A DNA stretch of 64,000 bases from Agrobacterium rosae (lineage in GTDB: Bacteria; Pseudomonadota; Alphaproteobacteria; Rhizobiales; Rhizobiaceae). Below are positions 53,672-61,058 of the stretch, one piece after another (position 1 is the stretch's first letter; every line of letters starts with the position of its first letter). The stretch spans positions 390,143-454,142 of the forward strand of contig NZ_NXEJ01000001.1 in assembly GCF_002915175.1 (NCBI RefSeq), in the 5' to 3' direction. The notes under the pieces are model-generated. The model searched no databases. It was given only the letters and a program-made list of their open reading frames with translations, and was not told the DNA's origin. Made by a program: the position numbers and the translations under genes.

Positions 53672-54039
53672 TCGCCAGCCTCAAGCGGCATAGGCGCGAC
53701 CTGACCGCAGACCGAGAGAATGTCGTAGGTGCCGCCATGCTCATGAAATAGGCGAGCGGCTTCCGTCAGCGCGGAATCATAGGAGGGATGCTCAAAGGGC
53801 CACATGCAGGGACGAATGCGTCCAGTGCTGTCGCCACGGCGCATTACGAAGTGGCCACCGCCGACTTCCTCGCCGTTGCGCGGCTTCTTGGGAAAGCGGC
53901 GCATGTACTCGTATTTCGTCTTAGGGCGGCCGTGTTTCTTGGCCTTGTGGTCTGGGCGCAGCATGCGCTCATCGGACTGGGCAGTTGCGCCTGCGGCTGC
54001 AACGGTAACGTCGAACTCGTCGGGTCTTGGTCTGTACAT
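53668..54039 (-). CDS. prophage hypothetical protein, first gene of leftward operon (123 aa)
   Basis: Starts MYRPRPDEFDVTVAAAG at 54039, after the recurrent GGAGAC leader. It has a basic middle (DHKAKKHGRPKTKYEYMRRFPKKPRN) and a C-terminal part with SYDSALTEAARLFHEHGGTYDILSV. The family is unrecognised. It lies directly downstream of the leftward early promoter at 54087-54115 and so is the first product made when repression is lifted. Confidence 0.6.
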   Translation of the reverse strand: MYRPRPDEFDVTVAAAGATAQSDERMLRPDHKAKKHGRPKTKYEYMRRFPKKPRNGEEVGGGHFVMRRGDSTGRIRPCMWPFEHPSYDSALTEAARLFHEHGGTYDILSVCGQVAPMPLEAGE

Positions 54040-54086
54040 GGTAGTCTCCTCTTGTGGTGGCCAGCTGGTTGCTGGGTACAAGAGGA

Positions 54087-54134
54087 GATATAGACCGGTA
54101 TCGGATTTACGTCAACCGTTAAAGCGTTAAACCG
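54087..54134 (-). promoter_or_regulatory. leftward early promoter with repressor operators (PL/OL-like)
   Basis: On the minus strand, TTGACG (54115-54110) is 17 bp from TATATC (54092-54087). The spacer contains ACCGGT. Upstream, AACCGTTAAAGCGTTAAACCGTTA contains repeated AACGGTT half-sites related to those beside the repressor start. This is a lambda-like OL region for the int operon. Confidence 0.65.
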
Positions 54135-54845
54135 TTATTTTTGGGCGTAATCGATTTTATGGACGGAAACGATCTGATCGCGAGGGTACTTTATCTCCTC
54201 GGGAGGATTGAACTGAAACACGACCAAGAAGCTCGGCTCCCATCGCACAAACTCTTTGATGAAGCCGCGCGGAACGCCGTCCTCTTCCTTCGGCGCGAGT
54301 TGAACAATCACGTCATCGCCACGAGCGTAGCTCTTCGGCGGGTTAGTCCACACCGTTTCGCCAGGTTTATACCGAGGATACATGCTCTCGCCGTCCACGT
54401 ATGTCGCGTATGCTTCACTCACTCCAACTAAGTGAGGTGGCCTCCATTCCCAACCCATGACTTGTCCATTGAACTCAAACTCACCCTCTGACCCTCCCTT
54501 TGACCTGCCCAATATAGGCACGTCACGCTCCCCAGATGGCGGTTTAGGAGCGGCAAATATTTTAGCTGTCGCAGTACCCATTGGTCCCATGGCCTGCCGA
54601 AGTGCGGGAATCATGCGTTCCTGCTTTTCTGATTCTGCAGTTGCTTCGGCCATAAGGTCGAGGAAGTCCGACTCGGATAGACCCAGTTCTTTGGCCAGTT
54701 TCTGCCAATTGCGCATCATGCTGATCTTTCCCTTCTCCCAATCGGAGATGGTTGTCTGCTGCACGCCAAAAAGGTTGCCGAACGCCTTCTGCGTCAAGCC
54801 CATCTCTTTTCGTTTTATGCGTATGATGTCACTCAGCTTTTCCAT
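54135..54845 (-). CDS. CI-like prophage repressor (HTH + S24 peptidase)
   Basis: A 236-aa repressor. N-terminal Xre HTH (MGLTQKAFGNLFGVQQTTISDWEKG) precedes a C-terminal S24 domain with nucleophile Ser in TYVDGESMYP and the Lys in GFIKEFVRW. It should be cleaved during the SOS response. Candidate operators with ACCGGT/AACGG half-sites lie on both sides, at 54093-54134 and 54847-54917, controlling leftward and rightward promoters. This marks the phage immunity region. Confidence 0.88.
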   Translation of the reverse strand: MEKLSDIIRIKRKEMGLTQKAFGNLFGVQQTTISDWEKGKISMMRNWQKLAKELGLSESDFLDLMAEATAESEKQERMIPALRQAMGPMGTATAKIFAAPKPPSGERDVPILGRSKGGSEGEFEFNGQVMGWEWRPPHLVGVSEAYATYVDGESMYPRYKPGETVWTNPPKSYARGDDVIVQLAPKEEDGVPRGFIKEFVRWEPSFLVVFQFNPPEEIKYPRDQIVSVHKIDYAQK

Positions 54846-54846
54846 G

Positions 54847-54922
54847 TTTACCGGTATAACGGAAATAATCTCAAAAATAAAACCGGTTTAGAGTTGACAC
54901 TAAACCGGTAAAACGGTAGTTT
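54847..54922 (+). promoter_or_regulatory. rightward promoter and triple operator (PR/OR-like)
   Basis: Three related sites occur: TTTACCGGTATAACGG (54847-54862), the palindrome AAACCGGTTT (54880-54889), and TAAACCGGTAAAACGG (54901-54916). TTGACA (54894-54899) and TAGTTT (54917-54922), 17 bp apart, form a rightward promoter whose spacer is operator 3. Repressor bound here would block the promoter and adjust its own expression. Confidence 0.7.
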
Positions 54923-54991
54923 GTGATTGTCAGCGGCGATTACCGGTGACTGAGGCCTCCCACCGGCCAATCGATCATAATGAGGAATGAA

Positions 54992-55138
54992 ATGAAACAA
55001 GACCTTTTCGAAAATACCCACGAAACGGACTACGAAAGAAGAAGAGCGTCGACCCAAGCGATGATCGCAAGAAGAAGACGGGAGCATGAGGCTCCCGCGC
55101 CCAGAAGAAGATGGCGGCCAATGACGGGGCCGCCTTGA
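54992..55138 (+). CDS. small Arg-rich prophage protein (48 aa)
   Basis: ATG follows TGAGGAATGA. The protein has an acidic start (MKQDLFENTHETDYE) and then repeated RRR triplets. It is the first frame downstream of the PR-like promoter and may be a Cro-like or antitermination factor by position only; no domain is recognised. The Arg-rich stretches could bind RNA. Confidence 0.45.
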   Translation: MKQDLFENTHETDYERRRASTQAMIARRRREHEAPAPRRRWRPMTGPP

Positions 55139-55201
55139 TAGGCTCGCAGGGATGCGGGCCATTTTGCATTTTATAGGAACGCTAAAAAAGGGGAGGCCGA
55201 A

Positions 55202-55318
55202 ATGAGAAACATCGCAAACCACATTCTGGATACCCGAACGTCACCGGCGAAAGCTTGTGGCGTTTTCGTCGTTCCTCAGAAAACGAAAAGGGGCGTAATG
55301 ACCCGGCACCACCCGTAG
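55202..55318 (+). CDS. small prophage protein (38 aa)
   Basis: A 38-codon frame behind a strong GGGGAGG. It begins MRNIANHILDTRTSPAKAC and ends in basic residues. It lies between the PR-like promoter and the second repressor gene, which is on the opposite strand. The family is unknown; the ribosome site is the main support. Confidence 0.4.
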   Translation: MRNIANHILDTRTSPAKACGVFVVPQKTKRGVMTRHHP

Positions 55319-55419
55319 TCCGCCCCTTCTCCGTACTAACGCGCCGAGGAGACCTTCGCCGTAAGGCGGGATCAAAGCACGCGTTCCATATCCGACACCA
55401 CATCGGACGACTGCTATCT

Positions 55420-55433
55420 ACACAAATTTGTGT
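55420..55433. promoter_or_regulatory. palindromic operator, left site of second repressor
   Basis: ACACAAATTTGTGT is a perfect 14-bp palindrome 35 bp beyond the 3' end of the second repressor gene. Its ACAAATTTGT core recurs at 56103-56112 beside that gene's start, so the pair likely binds the same protein. Confidence 0.6.
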
Positions 55434-55467
55434 AAATGGTCAACAAGTATTTTGGGAGACCAGCCCA

Positions 55468-56076
55468 TCATGCCGTGACCACTCGCTCTGAAAGGATAAT
55501 GACATGGATGGCCTCAACGTTCTTCACCTCGACCGGTACGCCGTTGTAACGGGCCAGCTGAACTCCGCCATTGCTCATAGACTCAAAGCGACCGATCCAA
55601 GCGTAGCCGCCGGAGTGAGCCATAATATCGTCGCCGGGGGAGGGCCATCGCGAAGGATCAAGCCAAGCTTTTACGCCGACGTGAAAGATAGGCTCCATAA
55701 CCTTCGTGTCGATCACGATAGCATAACGGCCCTCGGGGATCCGCTTACGGCCATCGTTGATAGGCTGAAACTTCCACTTGCCGTCTTTGCGATCCGACAT
55801 GGAGCCGTAAACGCGAGCGGCGACAAATCCCGATATCTTGTTCGGGCTCTCGGCCTGACTGGCCTCTCTCGCCATGTCGGCGACTTCTGTCTCAGGAATG
55901 CCAAGGAATGCAGCGATCTTGGGGTAAATCACAGGTCTGGGAACGGCACCACGTTTCCAGGTGCTAAAGGTTTGCTGAGGTACGCCTAATTCTTCGTAGA
56001 CGGCGCGATCCTTCACGCCTCTTCGCTTTTGCTCTTTCAGTATCGACTGCAAGAGCTGTGACTTTACCTCAGGCAT
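55468..56076 (-). CDS. second prophage repressor, S24-like fold lacking catalytic residues
   Basis: A 202-aa protein. The HTH is RGVKDRAVYEELGVPQQTFSTWKRG. The C-terminal domain follows the S24 layout (GRYAIVIDTKVMEPIFHVGVKAWLDPSRWPSPGDDIM) but the Ser of DxSMxP is Val (DTKVMEP) and the Lys position lies in AWIGRF, so self-cleavage is not expected. It would dimerise and bind the ACAAATTTGT palindromes on either side, shutting the strong rightward promoter at 56100. It may respond to another cue than SOS, or be displaced by an antirepressor. Confidence 0.8.
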   Translation of the reverse strand: MPEVKSQLLQSILKEQKRRGVKDRAVYEELGVPQQTFSTWKRGAVPRPVIYPKIAAFLGIPETEVADMAREASQAESPNKISGFVAARVYGSMSDRKDGKWKFQPINDGRKRIPEGRYAIVIDTKVMEPIFHVGVKAWLDPSRWPSPGDDIMAHSGGYAWIGRFESMSNGGVQLARYNGVPVEVKNVEAIHVIILSERVVTA

Positions 56077-56099
56077 ACAACCCCGCTACGGACAAAACC

Positions 56100-56128
56100 T
56101 TGACAAATTTGTAAAAAGAGTTTAGTTT
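56100..56128 (+). promoter_or_regulatory. rightward early promoter with overlapping operator
   Basis: TTGACA (56100-56105) and TAGTTT (56123-56128) are 17 bp apart. The palindrome ACAAATTTGT (56103-56112) overlaps the -35 box. Both boxes and spacing are identical to the PR-like promoter at 54894-54922, though the operators differ. It should drive the genes from 56196 onward. Confidence 0.65.
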
Positions 56129-56195
56129 CATAATCCACCCGCCTTGTCAACCACAAGCCGGTCACCACCCAGAAGACACCACACGAGGAGACTAC

Positions 56196-56537
56196 ATGAC
56201 AATGATCACCAGCACGATGCTGGCGGATATGCACGTGCGCCGTGAGAACGGTGAAAGCGTCGCAGATATCGCCACCAGATACAACGTAAAGCCAATGGCT
56301 GCATACCAGCGACTGCGCCGTGCGTATGGCCTGTCCGCAAGATTGCCGGGGCCGGCCAACGACAACAACTCGAACCGCACGACACACATGGCAGCCCGAA
56401 ACGGCGGTTGCTCCACCCTGTCTGGCCTTATGCCAGTTTCTCTGCCGCGCGTTGTCACTGCTGCCAACGACAACGATGCCGACCTGCAGGCCGGGATGGC
56501 GATCAACGAGTATGCGTTGCGCGGGGTGGCGGCATGA
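56196..56537 (+). CDS. prophage HTH protein with ANDN motifs (113 aa)
   Basis: Residues about 9-45 (MHVRRENGESVADIATRYNVKPMAAYQRLRRAYGL) form a resolvase- or sigma-type HTH. The rest is low-complexity and contains PANDNNSN and AANDNDAD. Start follows the recurrent ACCACACGAGGAGACTAC leader. It is the first gene after the second early promoter and probably a regulator of the early operon. It ends in an ATGA overlap with the next gene. Confidence 0.65.
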   Translation: MTMITSTMLADMHVRRENGESVADIATRYNVKPMAAYQRLRRAYGLSARLPGPANDNNSNRTTHMAARNGGCSTLSGLMPVSLPRVVTAANDNDADLQAGMAINEYALRGVAA

Positions 56538-56815
56538 GCTGCGAGTGCTATTTCTTCGACTTCGGTGACGAGGTCCGCAACAAGCAAAATCCAAATTTGA
56601 CCGGCCTCGTTATCGGCGAACGTGACTGGGGCGGCGAGTATCTCGTTCGCTTGGCAGACGGCGCATCAACGATCTGGTGGCACTCAGTCGAGATCGAGCA
56701 CGATCCACATGGCCAGCCACCCGCGAAGGAAGACGACGACACCAACGTCGTGCGTGTGGACTTCAAAAAAAGGCAGGTTTTGACCGCCGAAACACCAACA
56801 GAGGGAGTAGCGTGA
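56534..56815 (+). CDS. prophage hypothetical protein (93 aa)
   Basis: Starts at ATG 56534 within an ATGA overlap. It contains CYFFDFGDEVRNKQNPNLTGLVIGERDWGGEYLVRLADGASTIWWHSVEIEHD, which reads like a small SH3-like beta barrel similar to the KOW-like segments in the next protein. The C-terminus is acidic, then basic. Its stop overlaps the next ATG (TGATG). Confidence 0.6.
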   Translation: MSCECYFFDFGDEVRNKQNPNLTGLVIGERDWGGEYLVRLADGASTIWWHSVEIEHDPHGQPPAKEDDDTNVVRVDFKKRQVLTAETPTEGVA

Positions 56816-57927
56816 TGGGTGAGTTTAAGAAGGGTGATTTCGTTCGCAGAACTAGCGGTAGCTCGCTTCATACGAGCGCTGGTAATCATGAATCTGGCTT
56901 TGTTGGTCAGGTTTCAGATTTGAAGTTTCGCGGCGGCACCAACGACATAATTTTCACGAATGGTCACGAGGGTATCGCGCAGAATTACGAACCTTGGCAG
57001 CCGCGCGTCGGCGAGCGGGTGCGGGTCACGATTGATGCAAATAATCAGTGGGCTGGTGTTGAAGAGGTCACTGAAATCCGCAATTTCATATTTATTGTCT
57101 CGATGAAAACAGGTCAGTTCGCTGGCAAGCCAGGCGGATTCTACGTCCGAGACCTCGAACCATTCCTCTCCACCACCGCCACACCAGAACAGCCCGCCAC
57201 CCTAAAGATCAAGGCAGGCAAGTTCTACAAGACGCGCGATGGCCGTAAGGTCGGGCCGATGGCGGCTTGGCCTGATGAACAGGATTGCTTCAAGTCTTCT
57301 GACCTACTCTGCGGGGGTCTGTGGAAAACAGACGGCGGCTCTTATTTTAAGGGCGCAAGCGACAGTCCAGACCTCATCGCCGAATGGATCGACGAGCCTG
57401 CCGCCAAGGCGAAAGCCAGCAACGACAACGCGCAGCCGAAGTTCAAGGTTGGTGATCGGGTCGATGTGACTGGAAATCGGCCGTACTTGATAAGCAAAAT
57501 CGGTCAATCCGGAATTGTAGAGATCGTGCACGGCGTCGGGGAGTATACGGTTAAGCTCGACAACAGCGGCTCGTTTTCTTTCATTGACGCCGAGTTGACG
57601 TTGGCAGCCACACCCACCACCACCACCATCGTCGCCCTCATCGAAAACGGCCAGCCCAAGCCATCCTCAACGCCGCATGTCCACACTTCCACCGGCGCAG
57701 CCGAGAAGGAAGCCAAGCACCTCGCCGCAAAACACAAAGGCCAGCAGTTCGGCGTGTTCACTTTGACCACGACGCACGAGGAAGCCACGACGGTCTATGA
57801 CCACAAGTGGCAGAACCTTGCGGTTCTGGGCCTCAAGATAGACGCCATCAAGGAATTGCGCAGCATCACCGGCATGGGCCTGAAGTCTGCCAAGGATGCA
57901 GTCGAGTACTTCCTCGACGCAGCCTAA
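56815..57927 (+). CDS. prophage protein with SH3/KOW-like repeats and L7/L12-like C-terminus (370 aa)
   Basis: Repeated KxGDxVxVTG-type segments occur: FKKGDFVRRTSG near 5, RVGERVRVTIDANNQWAGVEEV near 63 and FKVGDRVDVTGNRPYLISKIGQSGIVEIV near 205. Each resembles a small beta barrel. The C-terminal ~35 residues, LKIDAIKELRSITGMGLKSAKDAVEYFL, closely match the ribosomal protein L7/L12 C-terminal motif, in which the translation-factor-binding helix lies. KASNDN lies in a linker. The function is unknown. A translation- or transcription-linked role is possible. Confidence 0.65.
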   Translation: MGEFKKGDFVRRTSGSSLHTSAGNHESGFVGQVSDLKFRGGTNDIIFTNGHEGIAQNYEPWQPRVGERVRVTIDANNQWAGVEEVTEIRNFIFIVSMKTGQFAGKPGGFYVRDLEPFLSTTATPEQPATLKIKAGKFYKTRDGRKVGPMAAWPDEQDCFKSSDLLCGGLWKTDGGSYFKGASDSPDLIAEWIDEPAAKAKASNDNAQPKFKVGDRVDVTGNRPYLISKIGQSGIVEIVHGVGEYTVKLDNSGSFSFIDAELTLAATPTTTTIVALIENGQPKPSSTPHVHTSTGAAEKEAKHLAAKHKGQQFGVFTLTTTHEEATTVYDHKWQNLAVLGLKIDAIKELRSITGMGLKSAKDAVEYFLDAA

Positions 57928-57983
57928 CCACCAAAGCGGCTGGCCACCAACCAGCCGCACTTCACCACAACGAGGAGACAACC

Positions 57984-58178
57984 ATGAGACAGGCGCACCT
58001 TGCGCATCAGACCGGGCTTACGCGCACCGGCAAAATCAACATGCTCAATCGAAAGCCTTACCGCACCGCTGCGCAGAAGGCCGAAGCCAAGCGCACGGCG
58101 CGCAAGTTCGAAGGCACGTGGGTGAGTGGCTCGCCTGTGAGCTATCATCGTGCGGTCAAGGGGAGGGCGGAGGGATGA
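57984..58178 (+). CDS. small basic prophage protein (64 aa)
   Basis: MRQAHLAHQTGLTRTGKINMLNRKPYRTAAQKAEAKRTARKFEGTW is strongly basic. Start follows a copy of the CACCACAACGAGGAGACAACC leader. The TGA overlaps the next ATG. A nucleic-acid-binding protein is plausible; no family is recognised. Confidence 0.55.
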   Translation: MRQAHLAHQTGLTRTGKINMLNRKPYRTAAQKAEAKRTARKFEGTWVSGSPVSYHRAVKGRAEG

Positions 58179-58414
58179 CCTCTCCCAACCCCCAATCCCC
58201 TTGGTACACCGAATCCACCACGCCACCCATCGATTACGTGCCGGTCACACCAACGCCGCGCAAGTACGTCCGTCGCGGATTAAAGCGCGGTGCATTAGCC
58301 GCCCTCACAGCGGTAGTGGCAATCGGCCTCATCATGCTGTTCCCGTTGGCGATCGTGGCAATCGCCGTACTCGGCGGATTCTGGTGGCTGTTTTGCATCC
58401 TCTACGCTCGCTGA
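58175..58414 (+). CDS. small prophage membrane protein (79 aa)
   Basis: A proline-rich N-terminus (PQSPWYTESTTPPIDYVPVTPTPRKYVRRG) precedes a long hydrophobic region, ALAALTAVVAIGLIMLFPLAIVAIAVLGGFWWLFCILYA, enough for two helices. It is coupled by ATGA to the gene before. The function is unknown. Confidence 0.6.
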   Translation: MTSPNPQSPWYTESTTPPIDYVPVTPTPRKYVRRGLKRGALAALTAVVAIGLIMLFPLAIVAIAVLGGFWWLFCILYAR

Positions 58415-58491
58415 TCGCAAACTGGCAGTGGCTGATCGTCTTTGCAGCTGCTGCCTACATCGCAGCAATCATTTTCACCACGCACCACTGA
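58393..58491 (+). CDS. possible micro membrane protein (32 aa)
   Basis: A TTG at 58393 opens a frame MHPLRSLIANWQWLIVFAAAAYIAAIIFTTHH with one clear helix. It overlaps the end of the preceding membrane-protein gene. It lacks a strong ribosome site, so support is its hydrophobic profile and position in the tight operon. Confidence 0.35.
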   Translation: MHPLRSLIANWQWLIVFAAAAYIAAIIFTTHH

Positions 58492-58500
58492 GGAGGCCTT

Positions 58501-59322
58501 ATGGCTATCAAATGGGATGAACTGAAGGACACTTCGGACACTGATCCGCCGATCACCACGCTGTATGGCGGCGCAAAGCTAGGCAAGACGACATTGGCGT
58601 CTGAATGGCCGGCTCCATACTATTGCCGCACCGGCGAAGGCGAGAGACAGAGCGCAGGCGCGCCAATGAAGTCTTTCGGCGTTTCAGAGACCTACGAAGA
58701 TGTCGTCGACCAAATCACCTACATCCTGGAGGCCGAACACGATCGGCGCACGTTCGTTCTCGATGCCCTCGATGGCATGGAAGTTTTCGTCAATGCCGAG
58801 GCCTGCGCCAGAAACGGTTGGGCCGACATCGAAGAGCCAGGATTCGGCAGGGGGTACGCGGCGGCCCACTCGGTCTGGCTGGAATTTATCAAGCTTCTGC
58901 TGAAGCTGAAAAAGGCCGGATACTACGTCGTACTCATCTCGCACGTGAAGGCAAAGACGGTACCGGGCGTGACGACCGACAGCTACCCTCGCTACATGCT
59001 CAACCTGCGCGATGACGCGGGTAGCGCGATCTGCGATGCCTCCGACCTTATTGGCTTCCTGCATCAGCGCGTGTCGATCGCCAAGGAAGATCTTGGCTTC
59101 AAGAAAACTGCGAAACGCGGGCAGGGCGGCGGCGAGGTCAACATCGCTGTGCAGGAACGGCCAGGCTTCATCGCTGGCAACCGGTACCAGATTGCTAAGC
59201 CCATTCTCGAATACAAACAGGGGCAAGGTTTTGCGGCGCTGAACGCGTACTTCCCTCCGCAGCCAGATGTCGTCACCGCTCAGATTGCCGACGAGCCTGA
59301 TGAACAAGAGGTGGCGGCATGA
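58501..59322 (+). CDS. phage RecA-like AAA ATPase (Sak4-type recombination protein)
   Basis: A 273-aa P-loop ATPase. Walker A is YGGAKLGKTTLASEWP near 21, Walker B FVLDALDGME near 83 and VVLISHVKAK near 140. This is the phage AAA_24 type related to Sak4 single-strand annealing ATPases. The DUF669 gene that usually accompanies it is two small genes downstream, supporting a role in phage DNA recombination or replication. GAGGAGGCC precedes the ATG. Confidence 0.8.
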   Translation: MAIKWDELKDTSDTDPPITTLYGGAKLGKTTLASEWPAPYYCRTGEGERQSAGAPMKSFGVSETYEDVVDQITYILEAEHDRRTFVLDALDGMEVFVNAEACARNGWADIEEPGFGRGYAAAHSVWLEFIKLLLKLKKAGYYVVLISHVKAKTVPGVTTDSYPRYMLNLRDDAGSAICDASDLIGFLHQRVSIAKEDLGFKKTAKRGQGGGEVNIAVQERPGFIAGNRYQIAKPILEYKQGQGFAALNAYFPPQPDVVTAQIADEPDEQEVAA

Positions 59323-59477
59323 ACTGGCCTCAGATCACTTGGATCGCTCTCGCCGCTGCAGGCGTAGCAATTAGCGCAGTAAAGCACGGTGAGAGCCGTG
59401 GGTCATACAGTGTTTGGCAAACCTTAATCGGCACGGGCATCGGCGCTGGCCTATTGTATGCGGGAGGTTTCTTTTGA
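59319..59477 (+). CDS. small prophage membrane protein (52 aa)
   Basis: MNWPQITWIALAAAGVAISAVKHGE then TLIGTGIGAGLLYAGGFF: two hydrophobic stretches. ATG overlaps the ATPase stop (ATGA), which supports it despite its small size. The function is unknown. Confidence 0.5.
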   Translation: MNWPQITWIALAAAGVAISAVKHGESRGSYSVWQTLIGTGIGAGLLYAGGFF

Positions 59478-59479
59478 CC

Positions 59480-59629
59480 ATGTTCCGCGGCGAATCGTGG
59501 TTTGCGTGGCATCCGGTAAAAGCACGCACACGCTCAGGCCAGCTGATTTGGGTCTGGCTCACACATGTCTGGCGCGATCAGGAATCGACGCAATTCGGTA
59601 GCGGGCCTTTCCGCTATTACCTTCGCTAA
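59480..59629 (+). CDS. small prophage protein (49 aa)
   Basis: MFRGESWFAWHPVKARTRSG, then LIWVWLTHVWRDQESTQFGSGPFRYYLR: a compact Trp-rich protein. GGGAGG lies upstream, better spaced for a TTG at 59474 that overlaps the previous stop; ATG 59480 is used here. The family is unknown. Confidence 0.5.
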   Translation: MFRGESWFAWHPVKARTRSGQLIWVWLTHVWRDQESTQFGSGPFRYYLR

Positions 59630-59654
59630 CCACCACACCACAAGGAGACTACGC

Positions 59655-60230
59655 ATGGCCAAGATTGGCATCAGAGTTGAAGCGACCGAAGAGAACACGC
59701 AGCAGCGCGATTTTACGAACCTGCCGAACGGCGATTACCAGCTGGAAATCAGCGGTTCAGAAATCAAGGAGAAGAACGAAGGCACTCGCGATCACGCGAT
59801 CAACCTCAGCGTCTCGATCGACGTGCTGGCGCCGGAAGAGTTGAAGGGCCGCAAGATCTTCAACAACTACAATCTCCAGCATCCGAATCCCCAGACCCAG
59901 GAAATCGGACAGCGCCAGTTTGCCTGCCTTCTGCGCGCGCTCGGCCTTACAGAGGCACCAGAAGATTCCGATGAATTGCACTTCATCTCATTCTTCGCCC
60001 GCATCGGCATGGGCAAGGACAGCAAGGATAAGAACGCCGACGGCACGCCGAAGTACGCCGCTCGCAACGAGCTGAAGAAGTACTACTACCCTGATGAAGG
60101 CAACCTGCCTGAGCCAAAAGTCGAAGCCGCCCCAGCCGCAGCCAACGACAACCGCCGCACTGCCGCCAGCAACGACAACAAGCCTGCCTCCGCAGCTGCC
60201 GGTACGACACGCCGACCCTGGGGCAAGTAA
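59655..60230 (+). CDS. DUF669 family phage protein
   Basis: A 191-aa protein. It contains DFTNLPNGDYQLEISGSEIKEKNEGTRDHAINLSVSID, then KGRKIFNNYNLQHPNPQTQEIGQRQFACLLRALGL and RIGMGKDSKDKNADGTPKYAARNELKKYY, the DUF669 pattern of an OB-like single-strand-binding protein. The C-terminal tail is low complexity with AANDN and ASNDN. The leader ACCACACCACAAGGAGAC precedes it. It works with the Sak4-type ATPase. Confidence 0.8.
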   Translation: MAKIGIRVEATEENTQQRDFTNLPNGDYQLEISGSEIKEKNEGTRDHAINLSVSIDVLAPEELKGRKIFNNYNLQHPNPQTQEIGQRQFACLLRALGLTEAPEDSDELHFISFFARIGMGKDSKDKNADGTPKYAARNELKKYYYPDEGNLPEPKVEAAPAAANDNRRTAASNDNKPASAAAGTTRRPWGK

Positions 60231-60287
60231 CCACACCACTGCGGGCTGTGACCAGCGGCCCGCTACTTCACCACAAGAGGAGACACC

Positions 60288-60527
60288 ATGAGCACTTTTG
60301 AAAAACTGAAAGGCATCATCGTCGAAAACTTCGGCGTCGATGCGGATCGAATCACGCCGGAGGCCAGCCTTGTCGACGATCTCGGGCTAGACAGCCTCGA
60401 CGAAGTCGAGCTGGCGATTGAAATCGAGAACGATTTTGAGATTGAAGTCAGCGACGAGCAGATTGAGGCCAGCTTCACTCTCGGCGACCTCGTGAAGGTT
60501 ATCGATACGCAGTTGGGGGCGAAGTGA
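60288..60527 (+). CDS. prophage-encoded acyl carrier protein
   Basis: A 79-aa acidic four-helix protein. The phosphopantetheine site Ser36 is in DLGLDSLDEVELAIEIENDF, and the later ISDEQ-like EVSDEQIEAS helix follows. It begins with the same CACCACAAGAGGAGACACC leader as other prophage genes and its stop overlaps the exonuclease start (TGATG), so it is a prophage gene, not an insertion. ACP in a phage early operon is unusual. It could capture host phosphopantetheine or partner a phage enzyme. Confidence 0.85.
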   Translation: MSTFEKLKGIIVENFGVDADRITPEASLVDDLGLDSLDEVELAIEIENDFEIEVSDEQIEASFTLGDLVKVIDTQLGAK

Positions 60528-61057
60528 TGCTCGATTTAATGATCGATATAGAAACGCTTGGCACTGCGCCAGGAAGCGTCATCCTGAGCGTCGGCGCTGT
60601 GACTTTCAATGCCGAGACAGGAGAGTTTGGCGAAGGATTCTATGCTGCGGTTGAGCCTCAGTCTGCAGTCGACATGGGTTTGACGATTGATGTTTCCACC
60701 CTGAAATGGTGGATGGAGTAGTCGGAGGATGCGCGAAAGGCGGCATTCTCTGGCGATCAGCATCTATCGAAGGTGCTGTTTGATCTGCACCAGTTCGTCC
60801 AATCGGTGGAGGCCAGCCGAGTTTGGGCTAAGCCGCCATCCTTTGATCTTGTCCTGTTGGAGTCCGCATATCGAGCGTGCGCTATCAGCATCCCGTGGCA
60901 TTATAAGACGCCACGGGACTGCCGCACCTTGTTCGATCTGACGGGCGCAACGCAGCCTGACGTCGGAACAGCACACAACGCCCTTGATGATGCGAAGTCG
61001 CAGGCTCTCGGCGTTGTTAATGCTTACCGCATCATCAAAGCATGGAAGGAAGCGTGA
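60527..61057 (+). pseudogene. 3'-5' exonuclease (Rv2179c-like, DEDD) interrupted by one amber codon
   Basis: One frame runs from ATG 60527 to TGA 61057, 176 codons, broken only by TAG at 60719-60721. The first part has the DEDD motif LMIDIETLGTAPGSVILSVGAVTF (Asp and Glu). The context KWWME*SEDARKAAF matches the family's WWxxQxxEAR, so the amber replaced a Gln codon (CAG). After it come RVWAKPPSFDLVLLESAYRAC and the ExoIII-like HNALDDAKSQA (His and Asp). All catalytic residues are thus intact either side of the stop. It is either a recent pseudogene or a product made by readthrough. Confidence 0.75.
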
Positions 61058-61058
61058 C

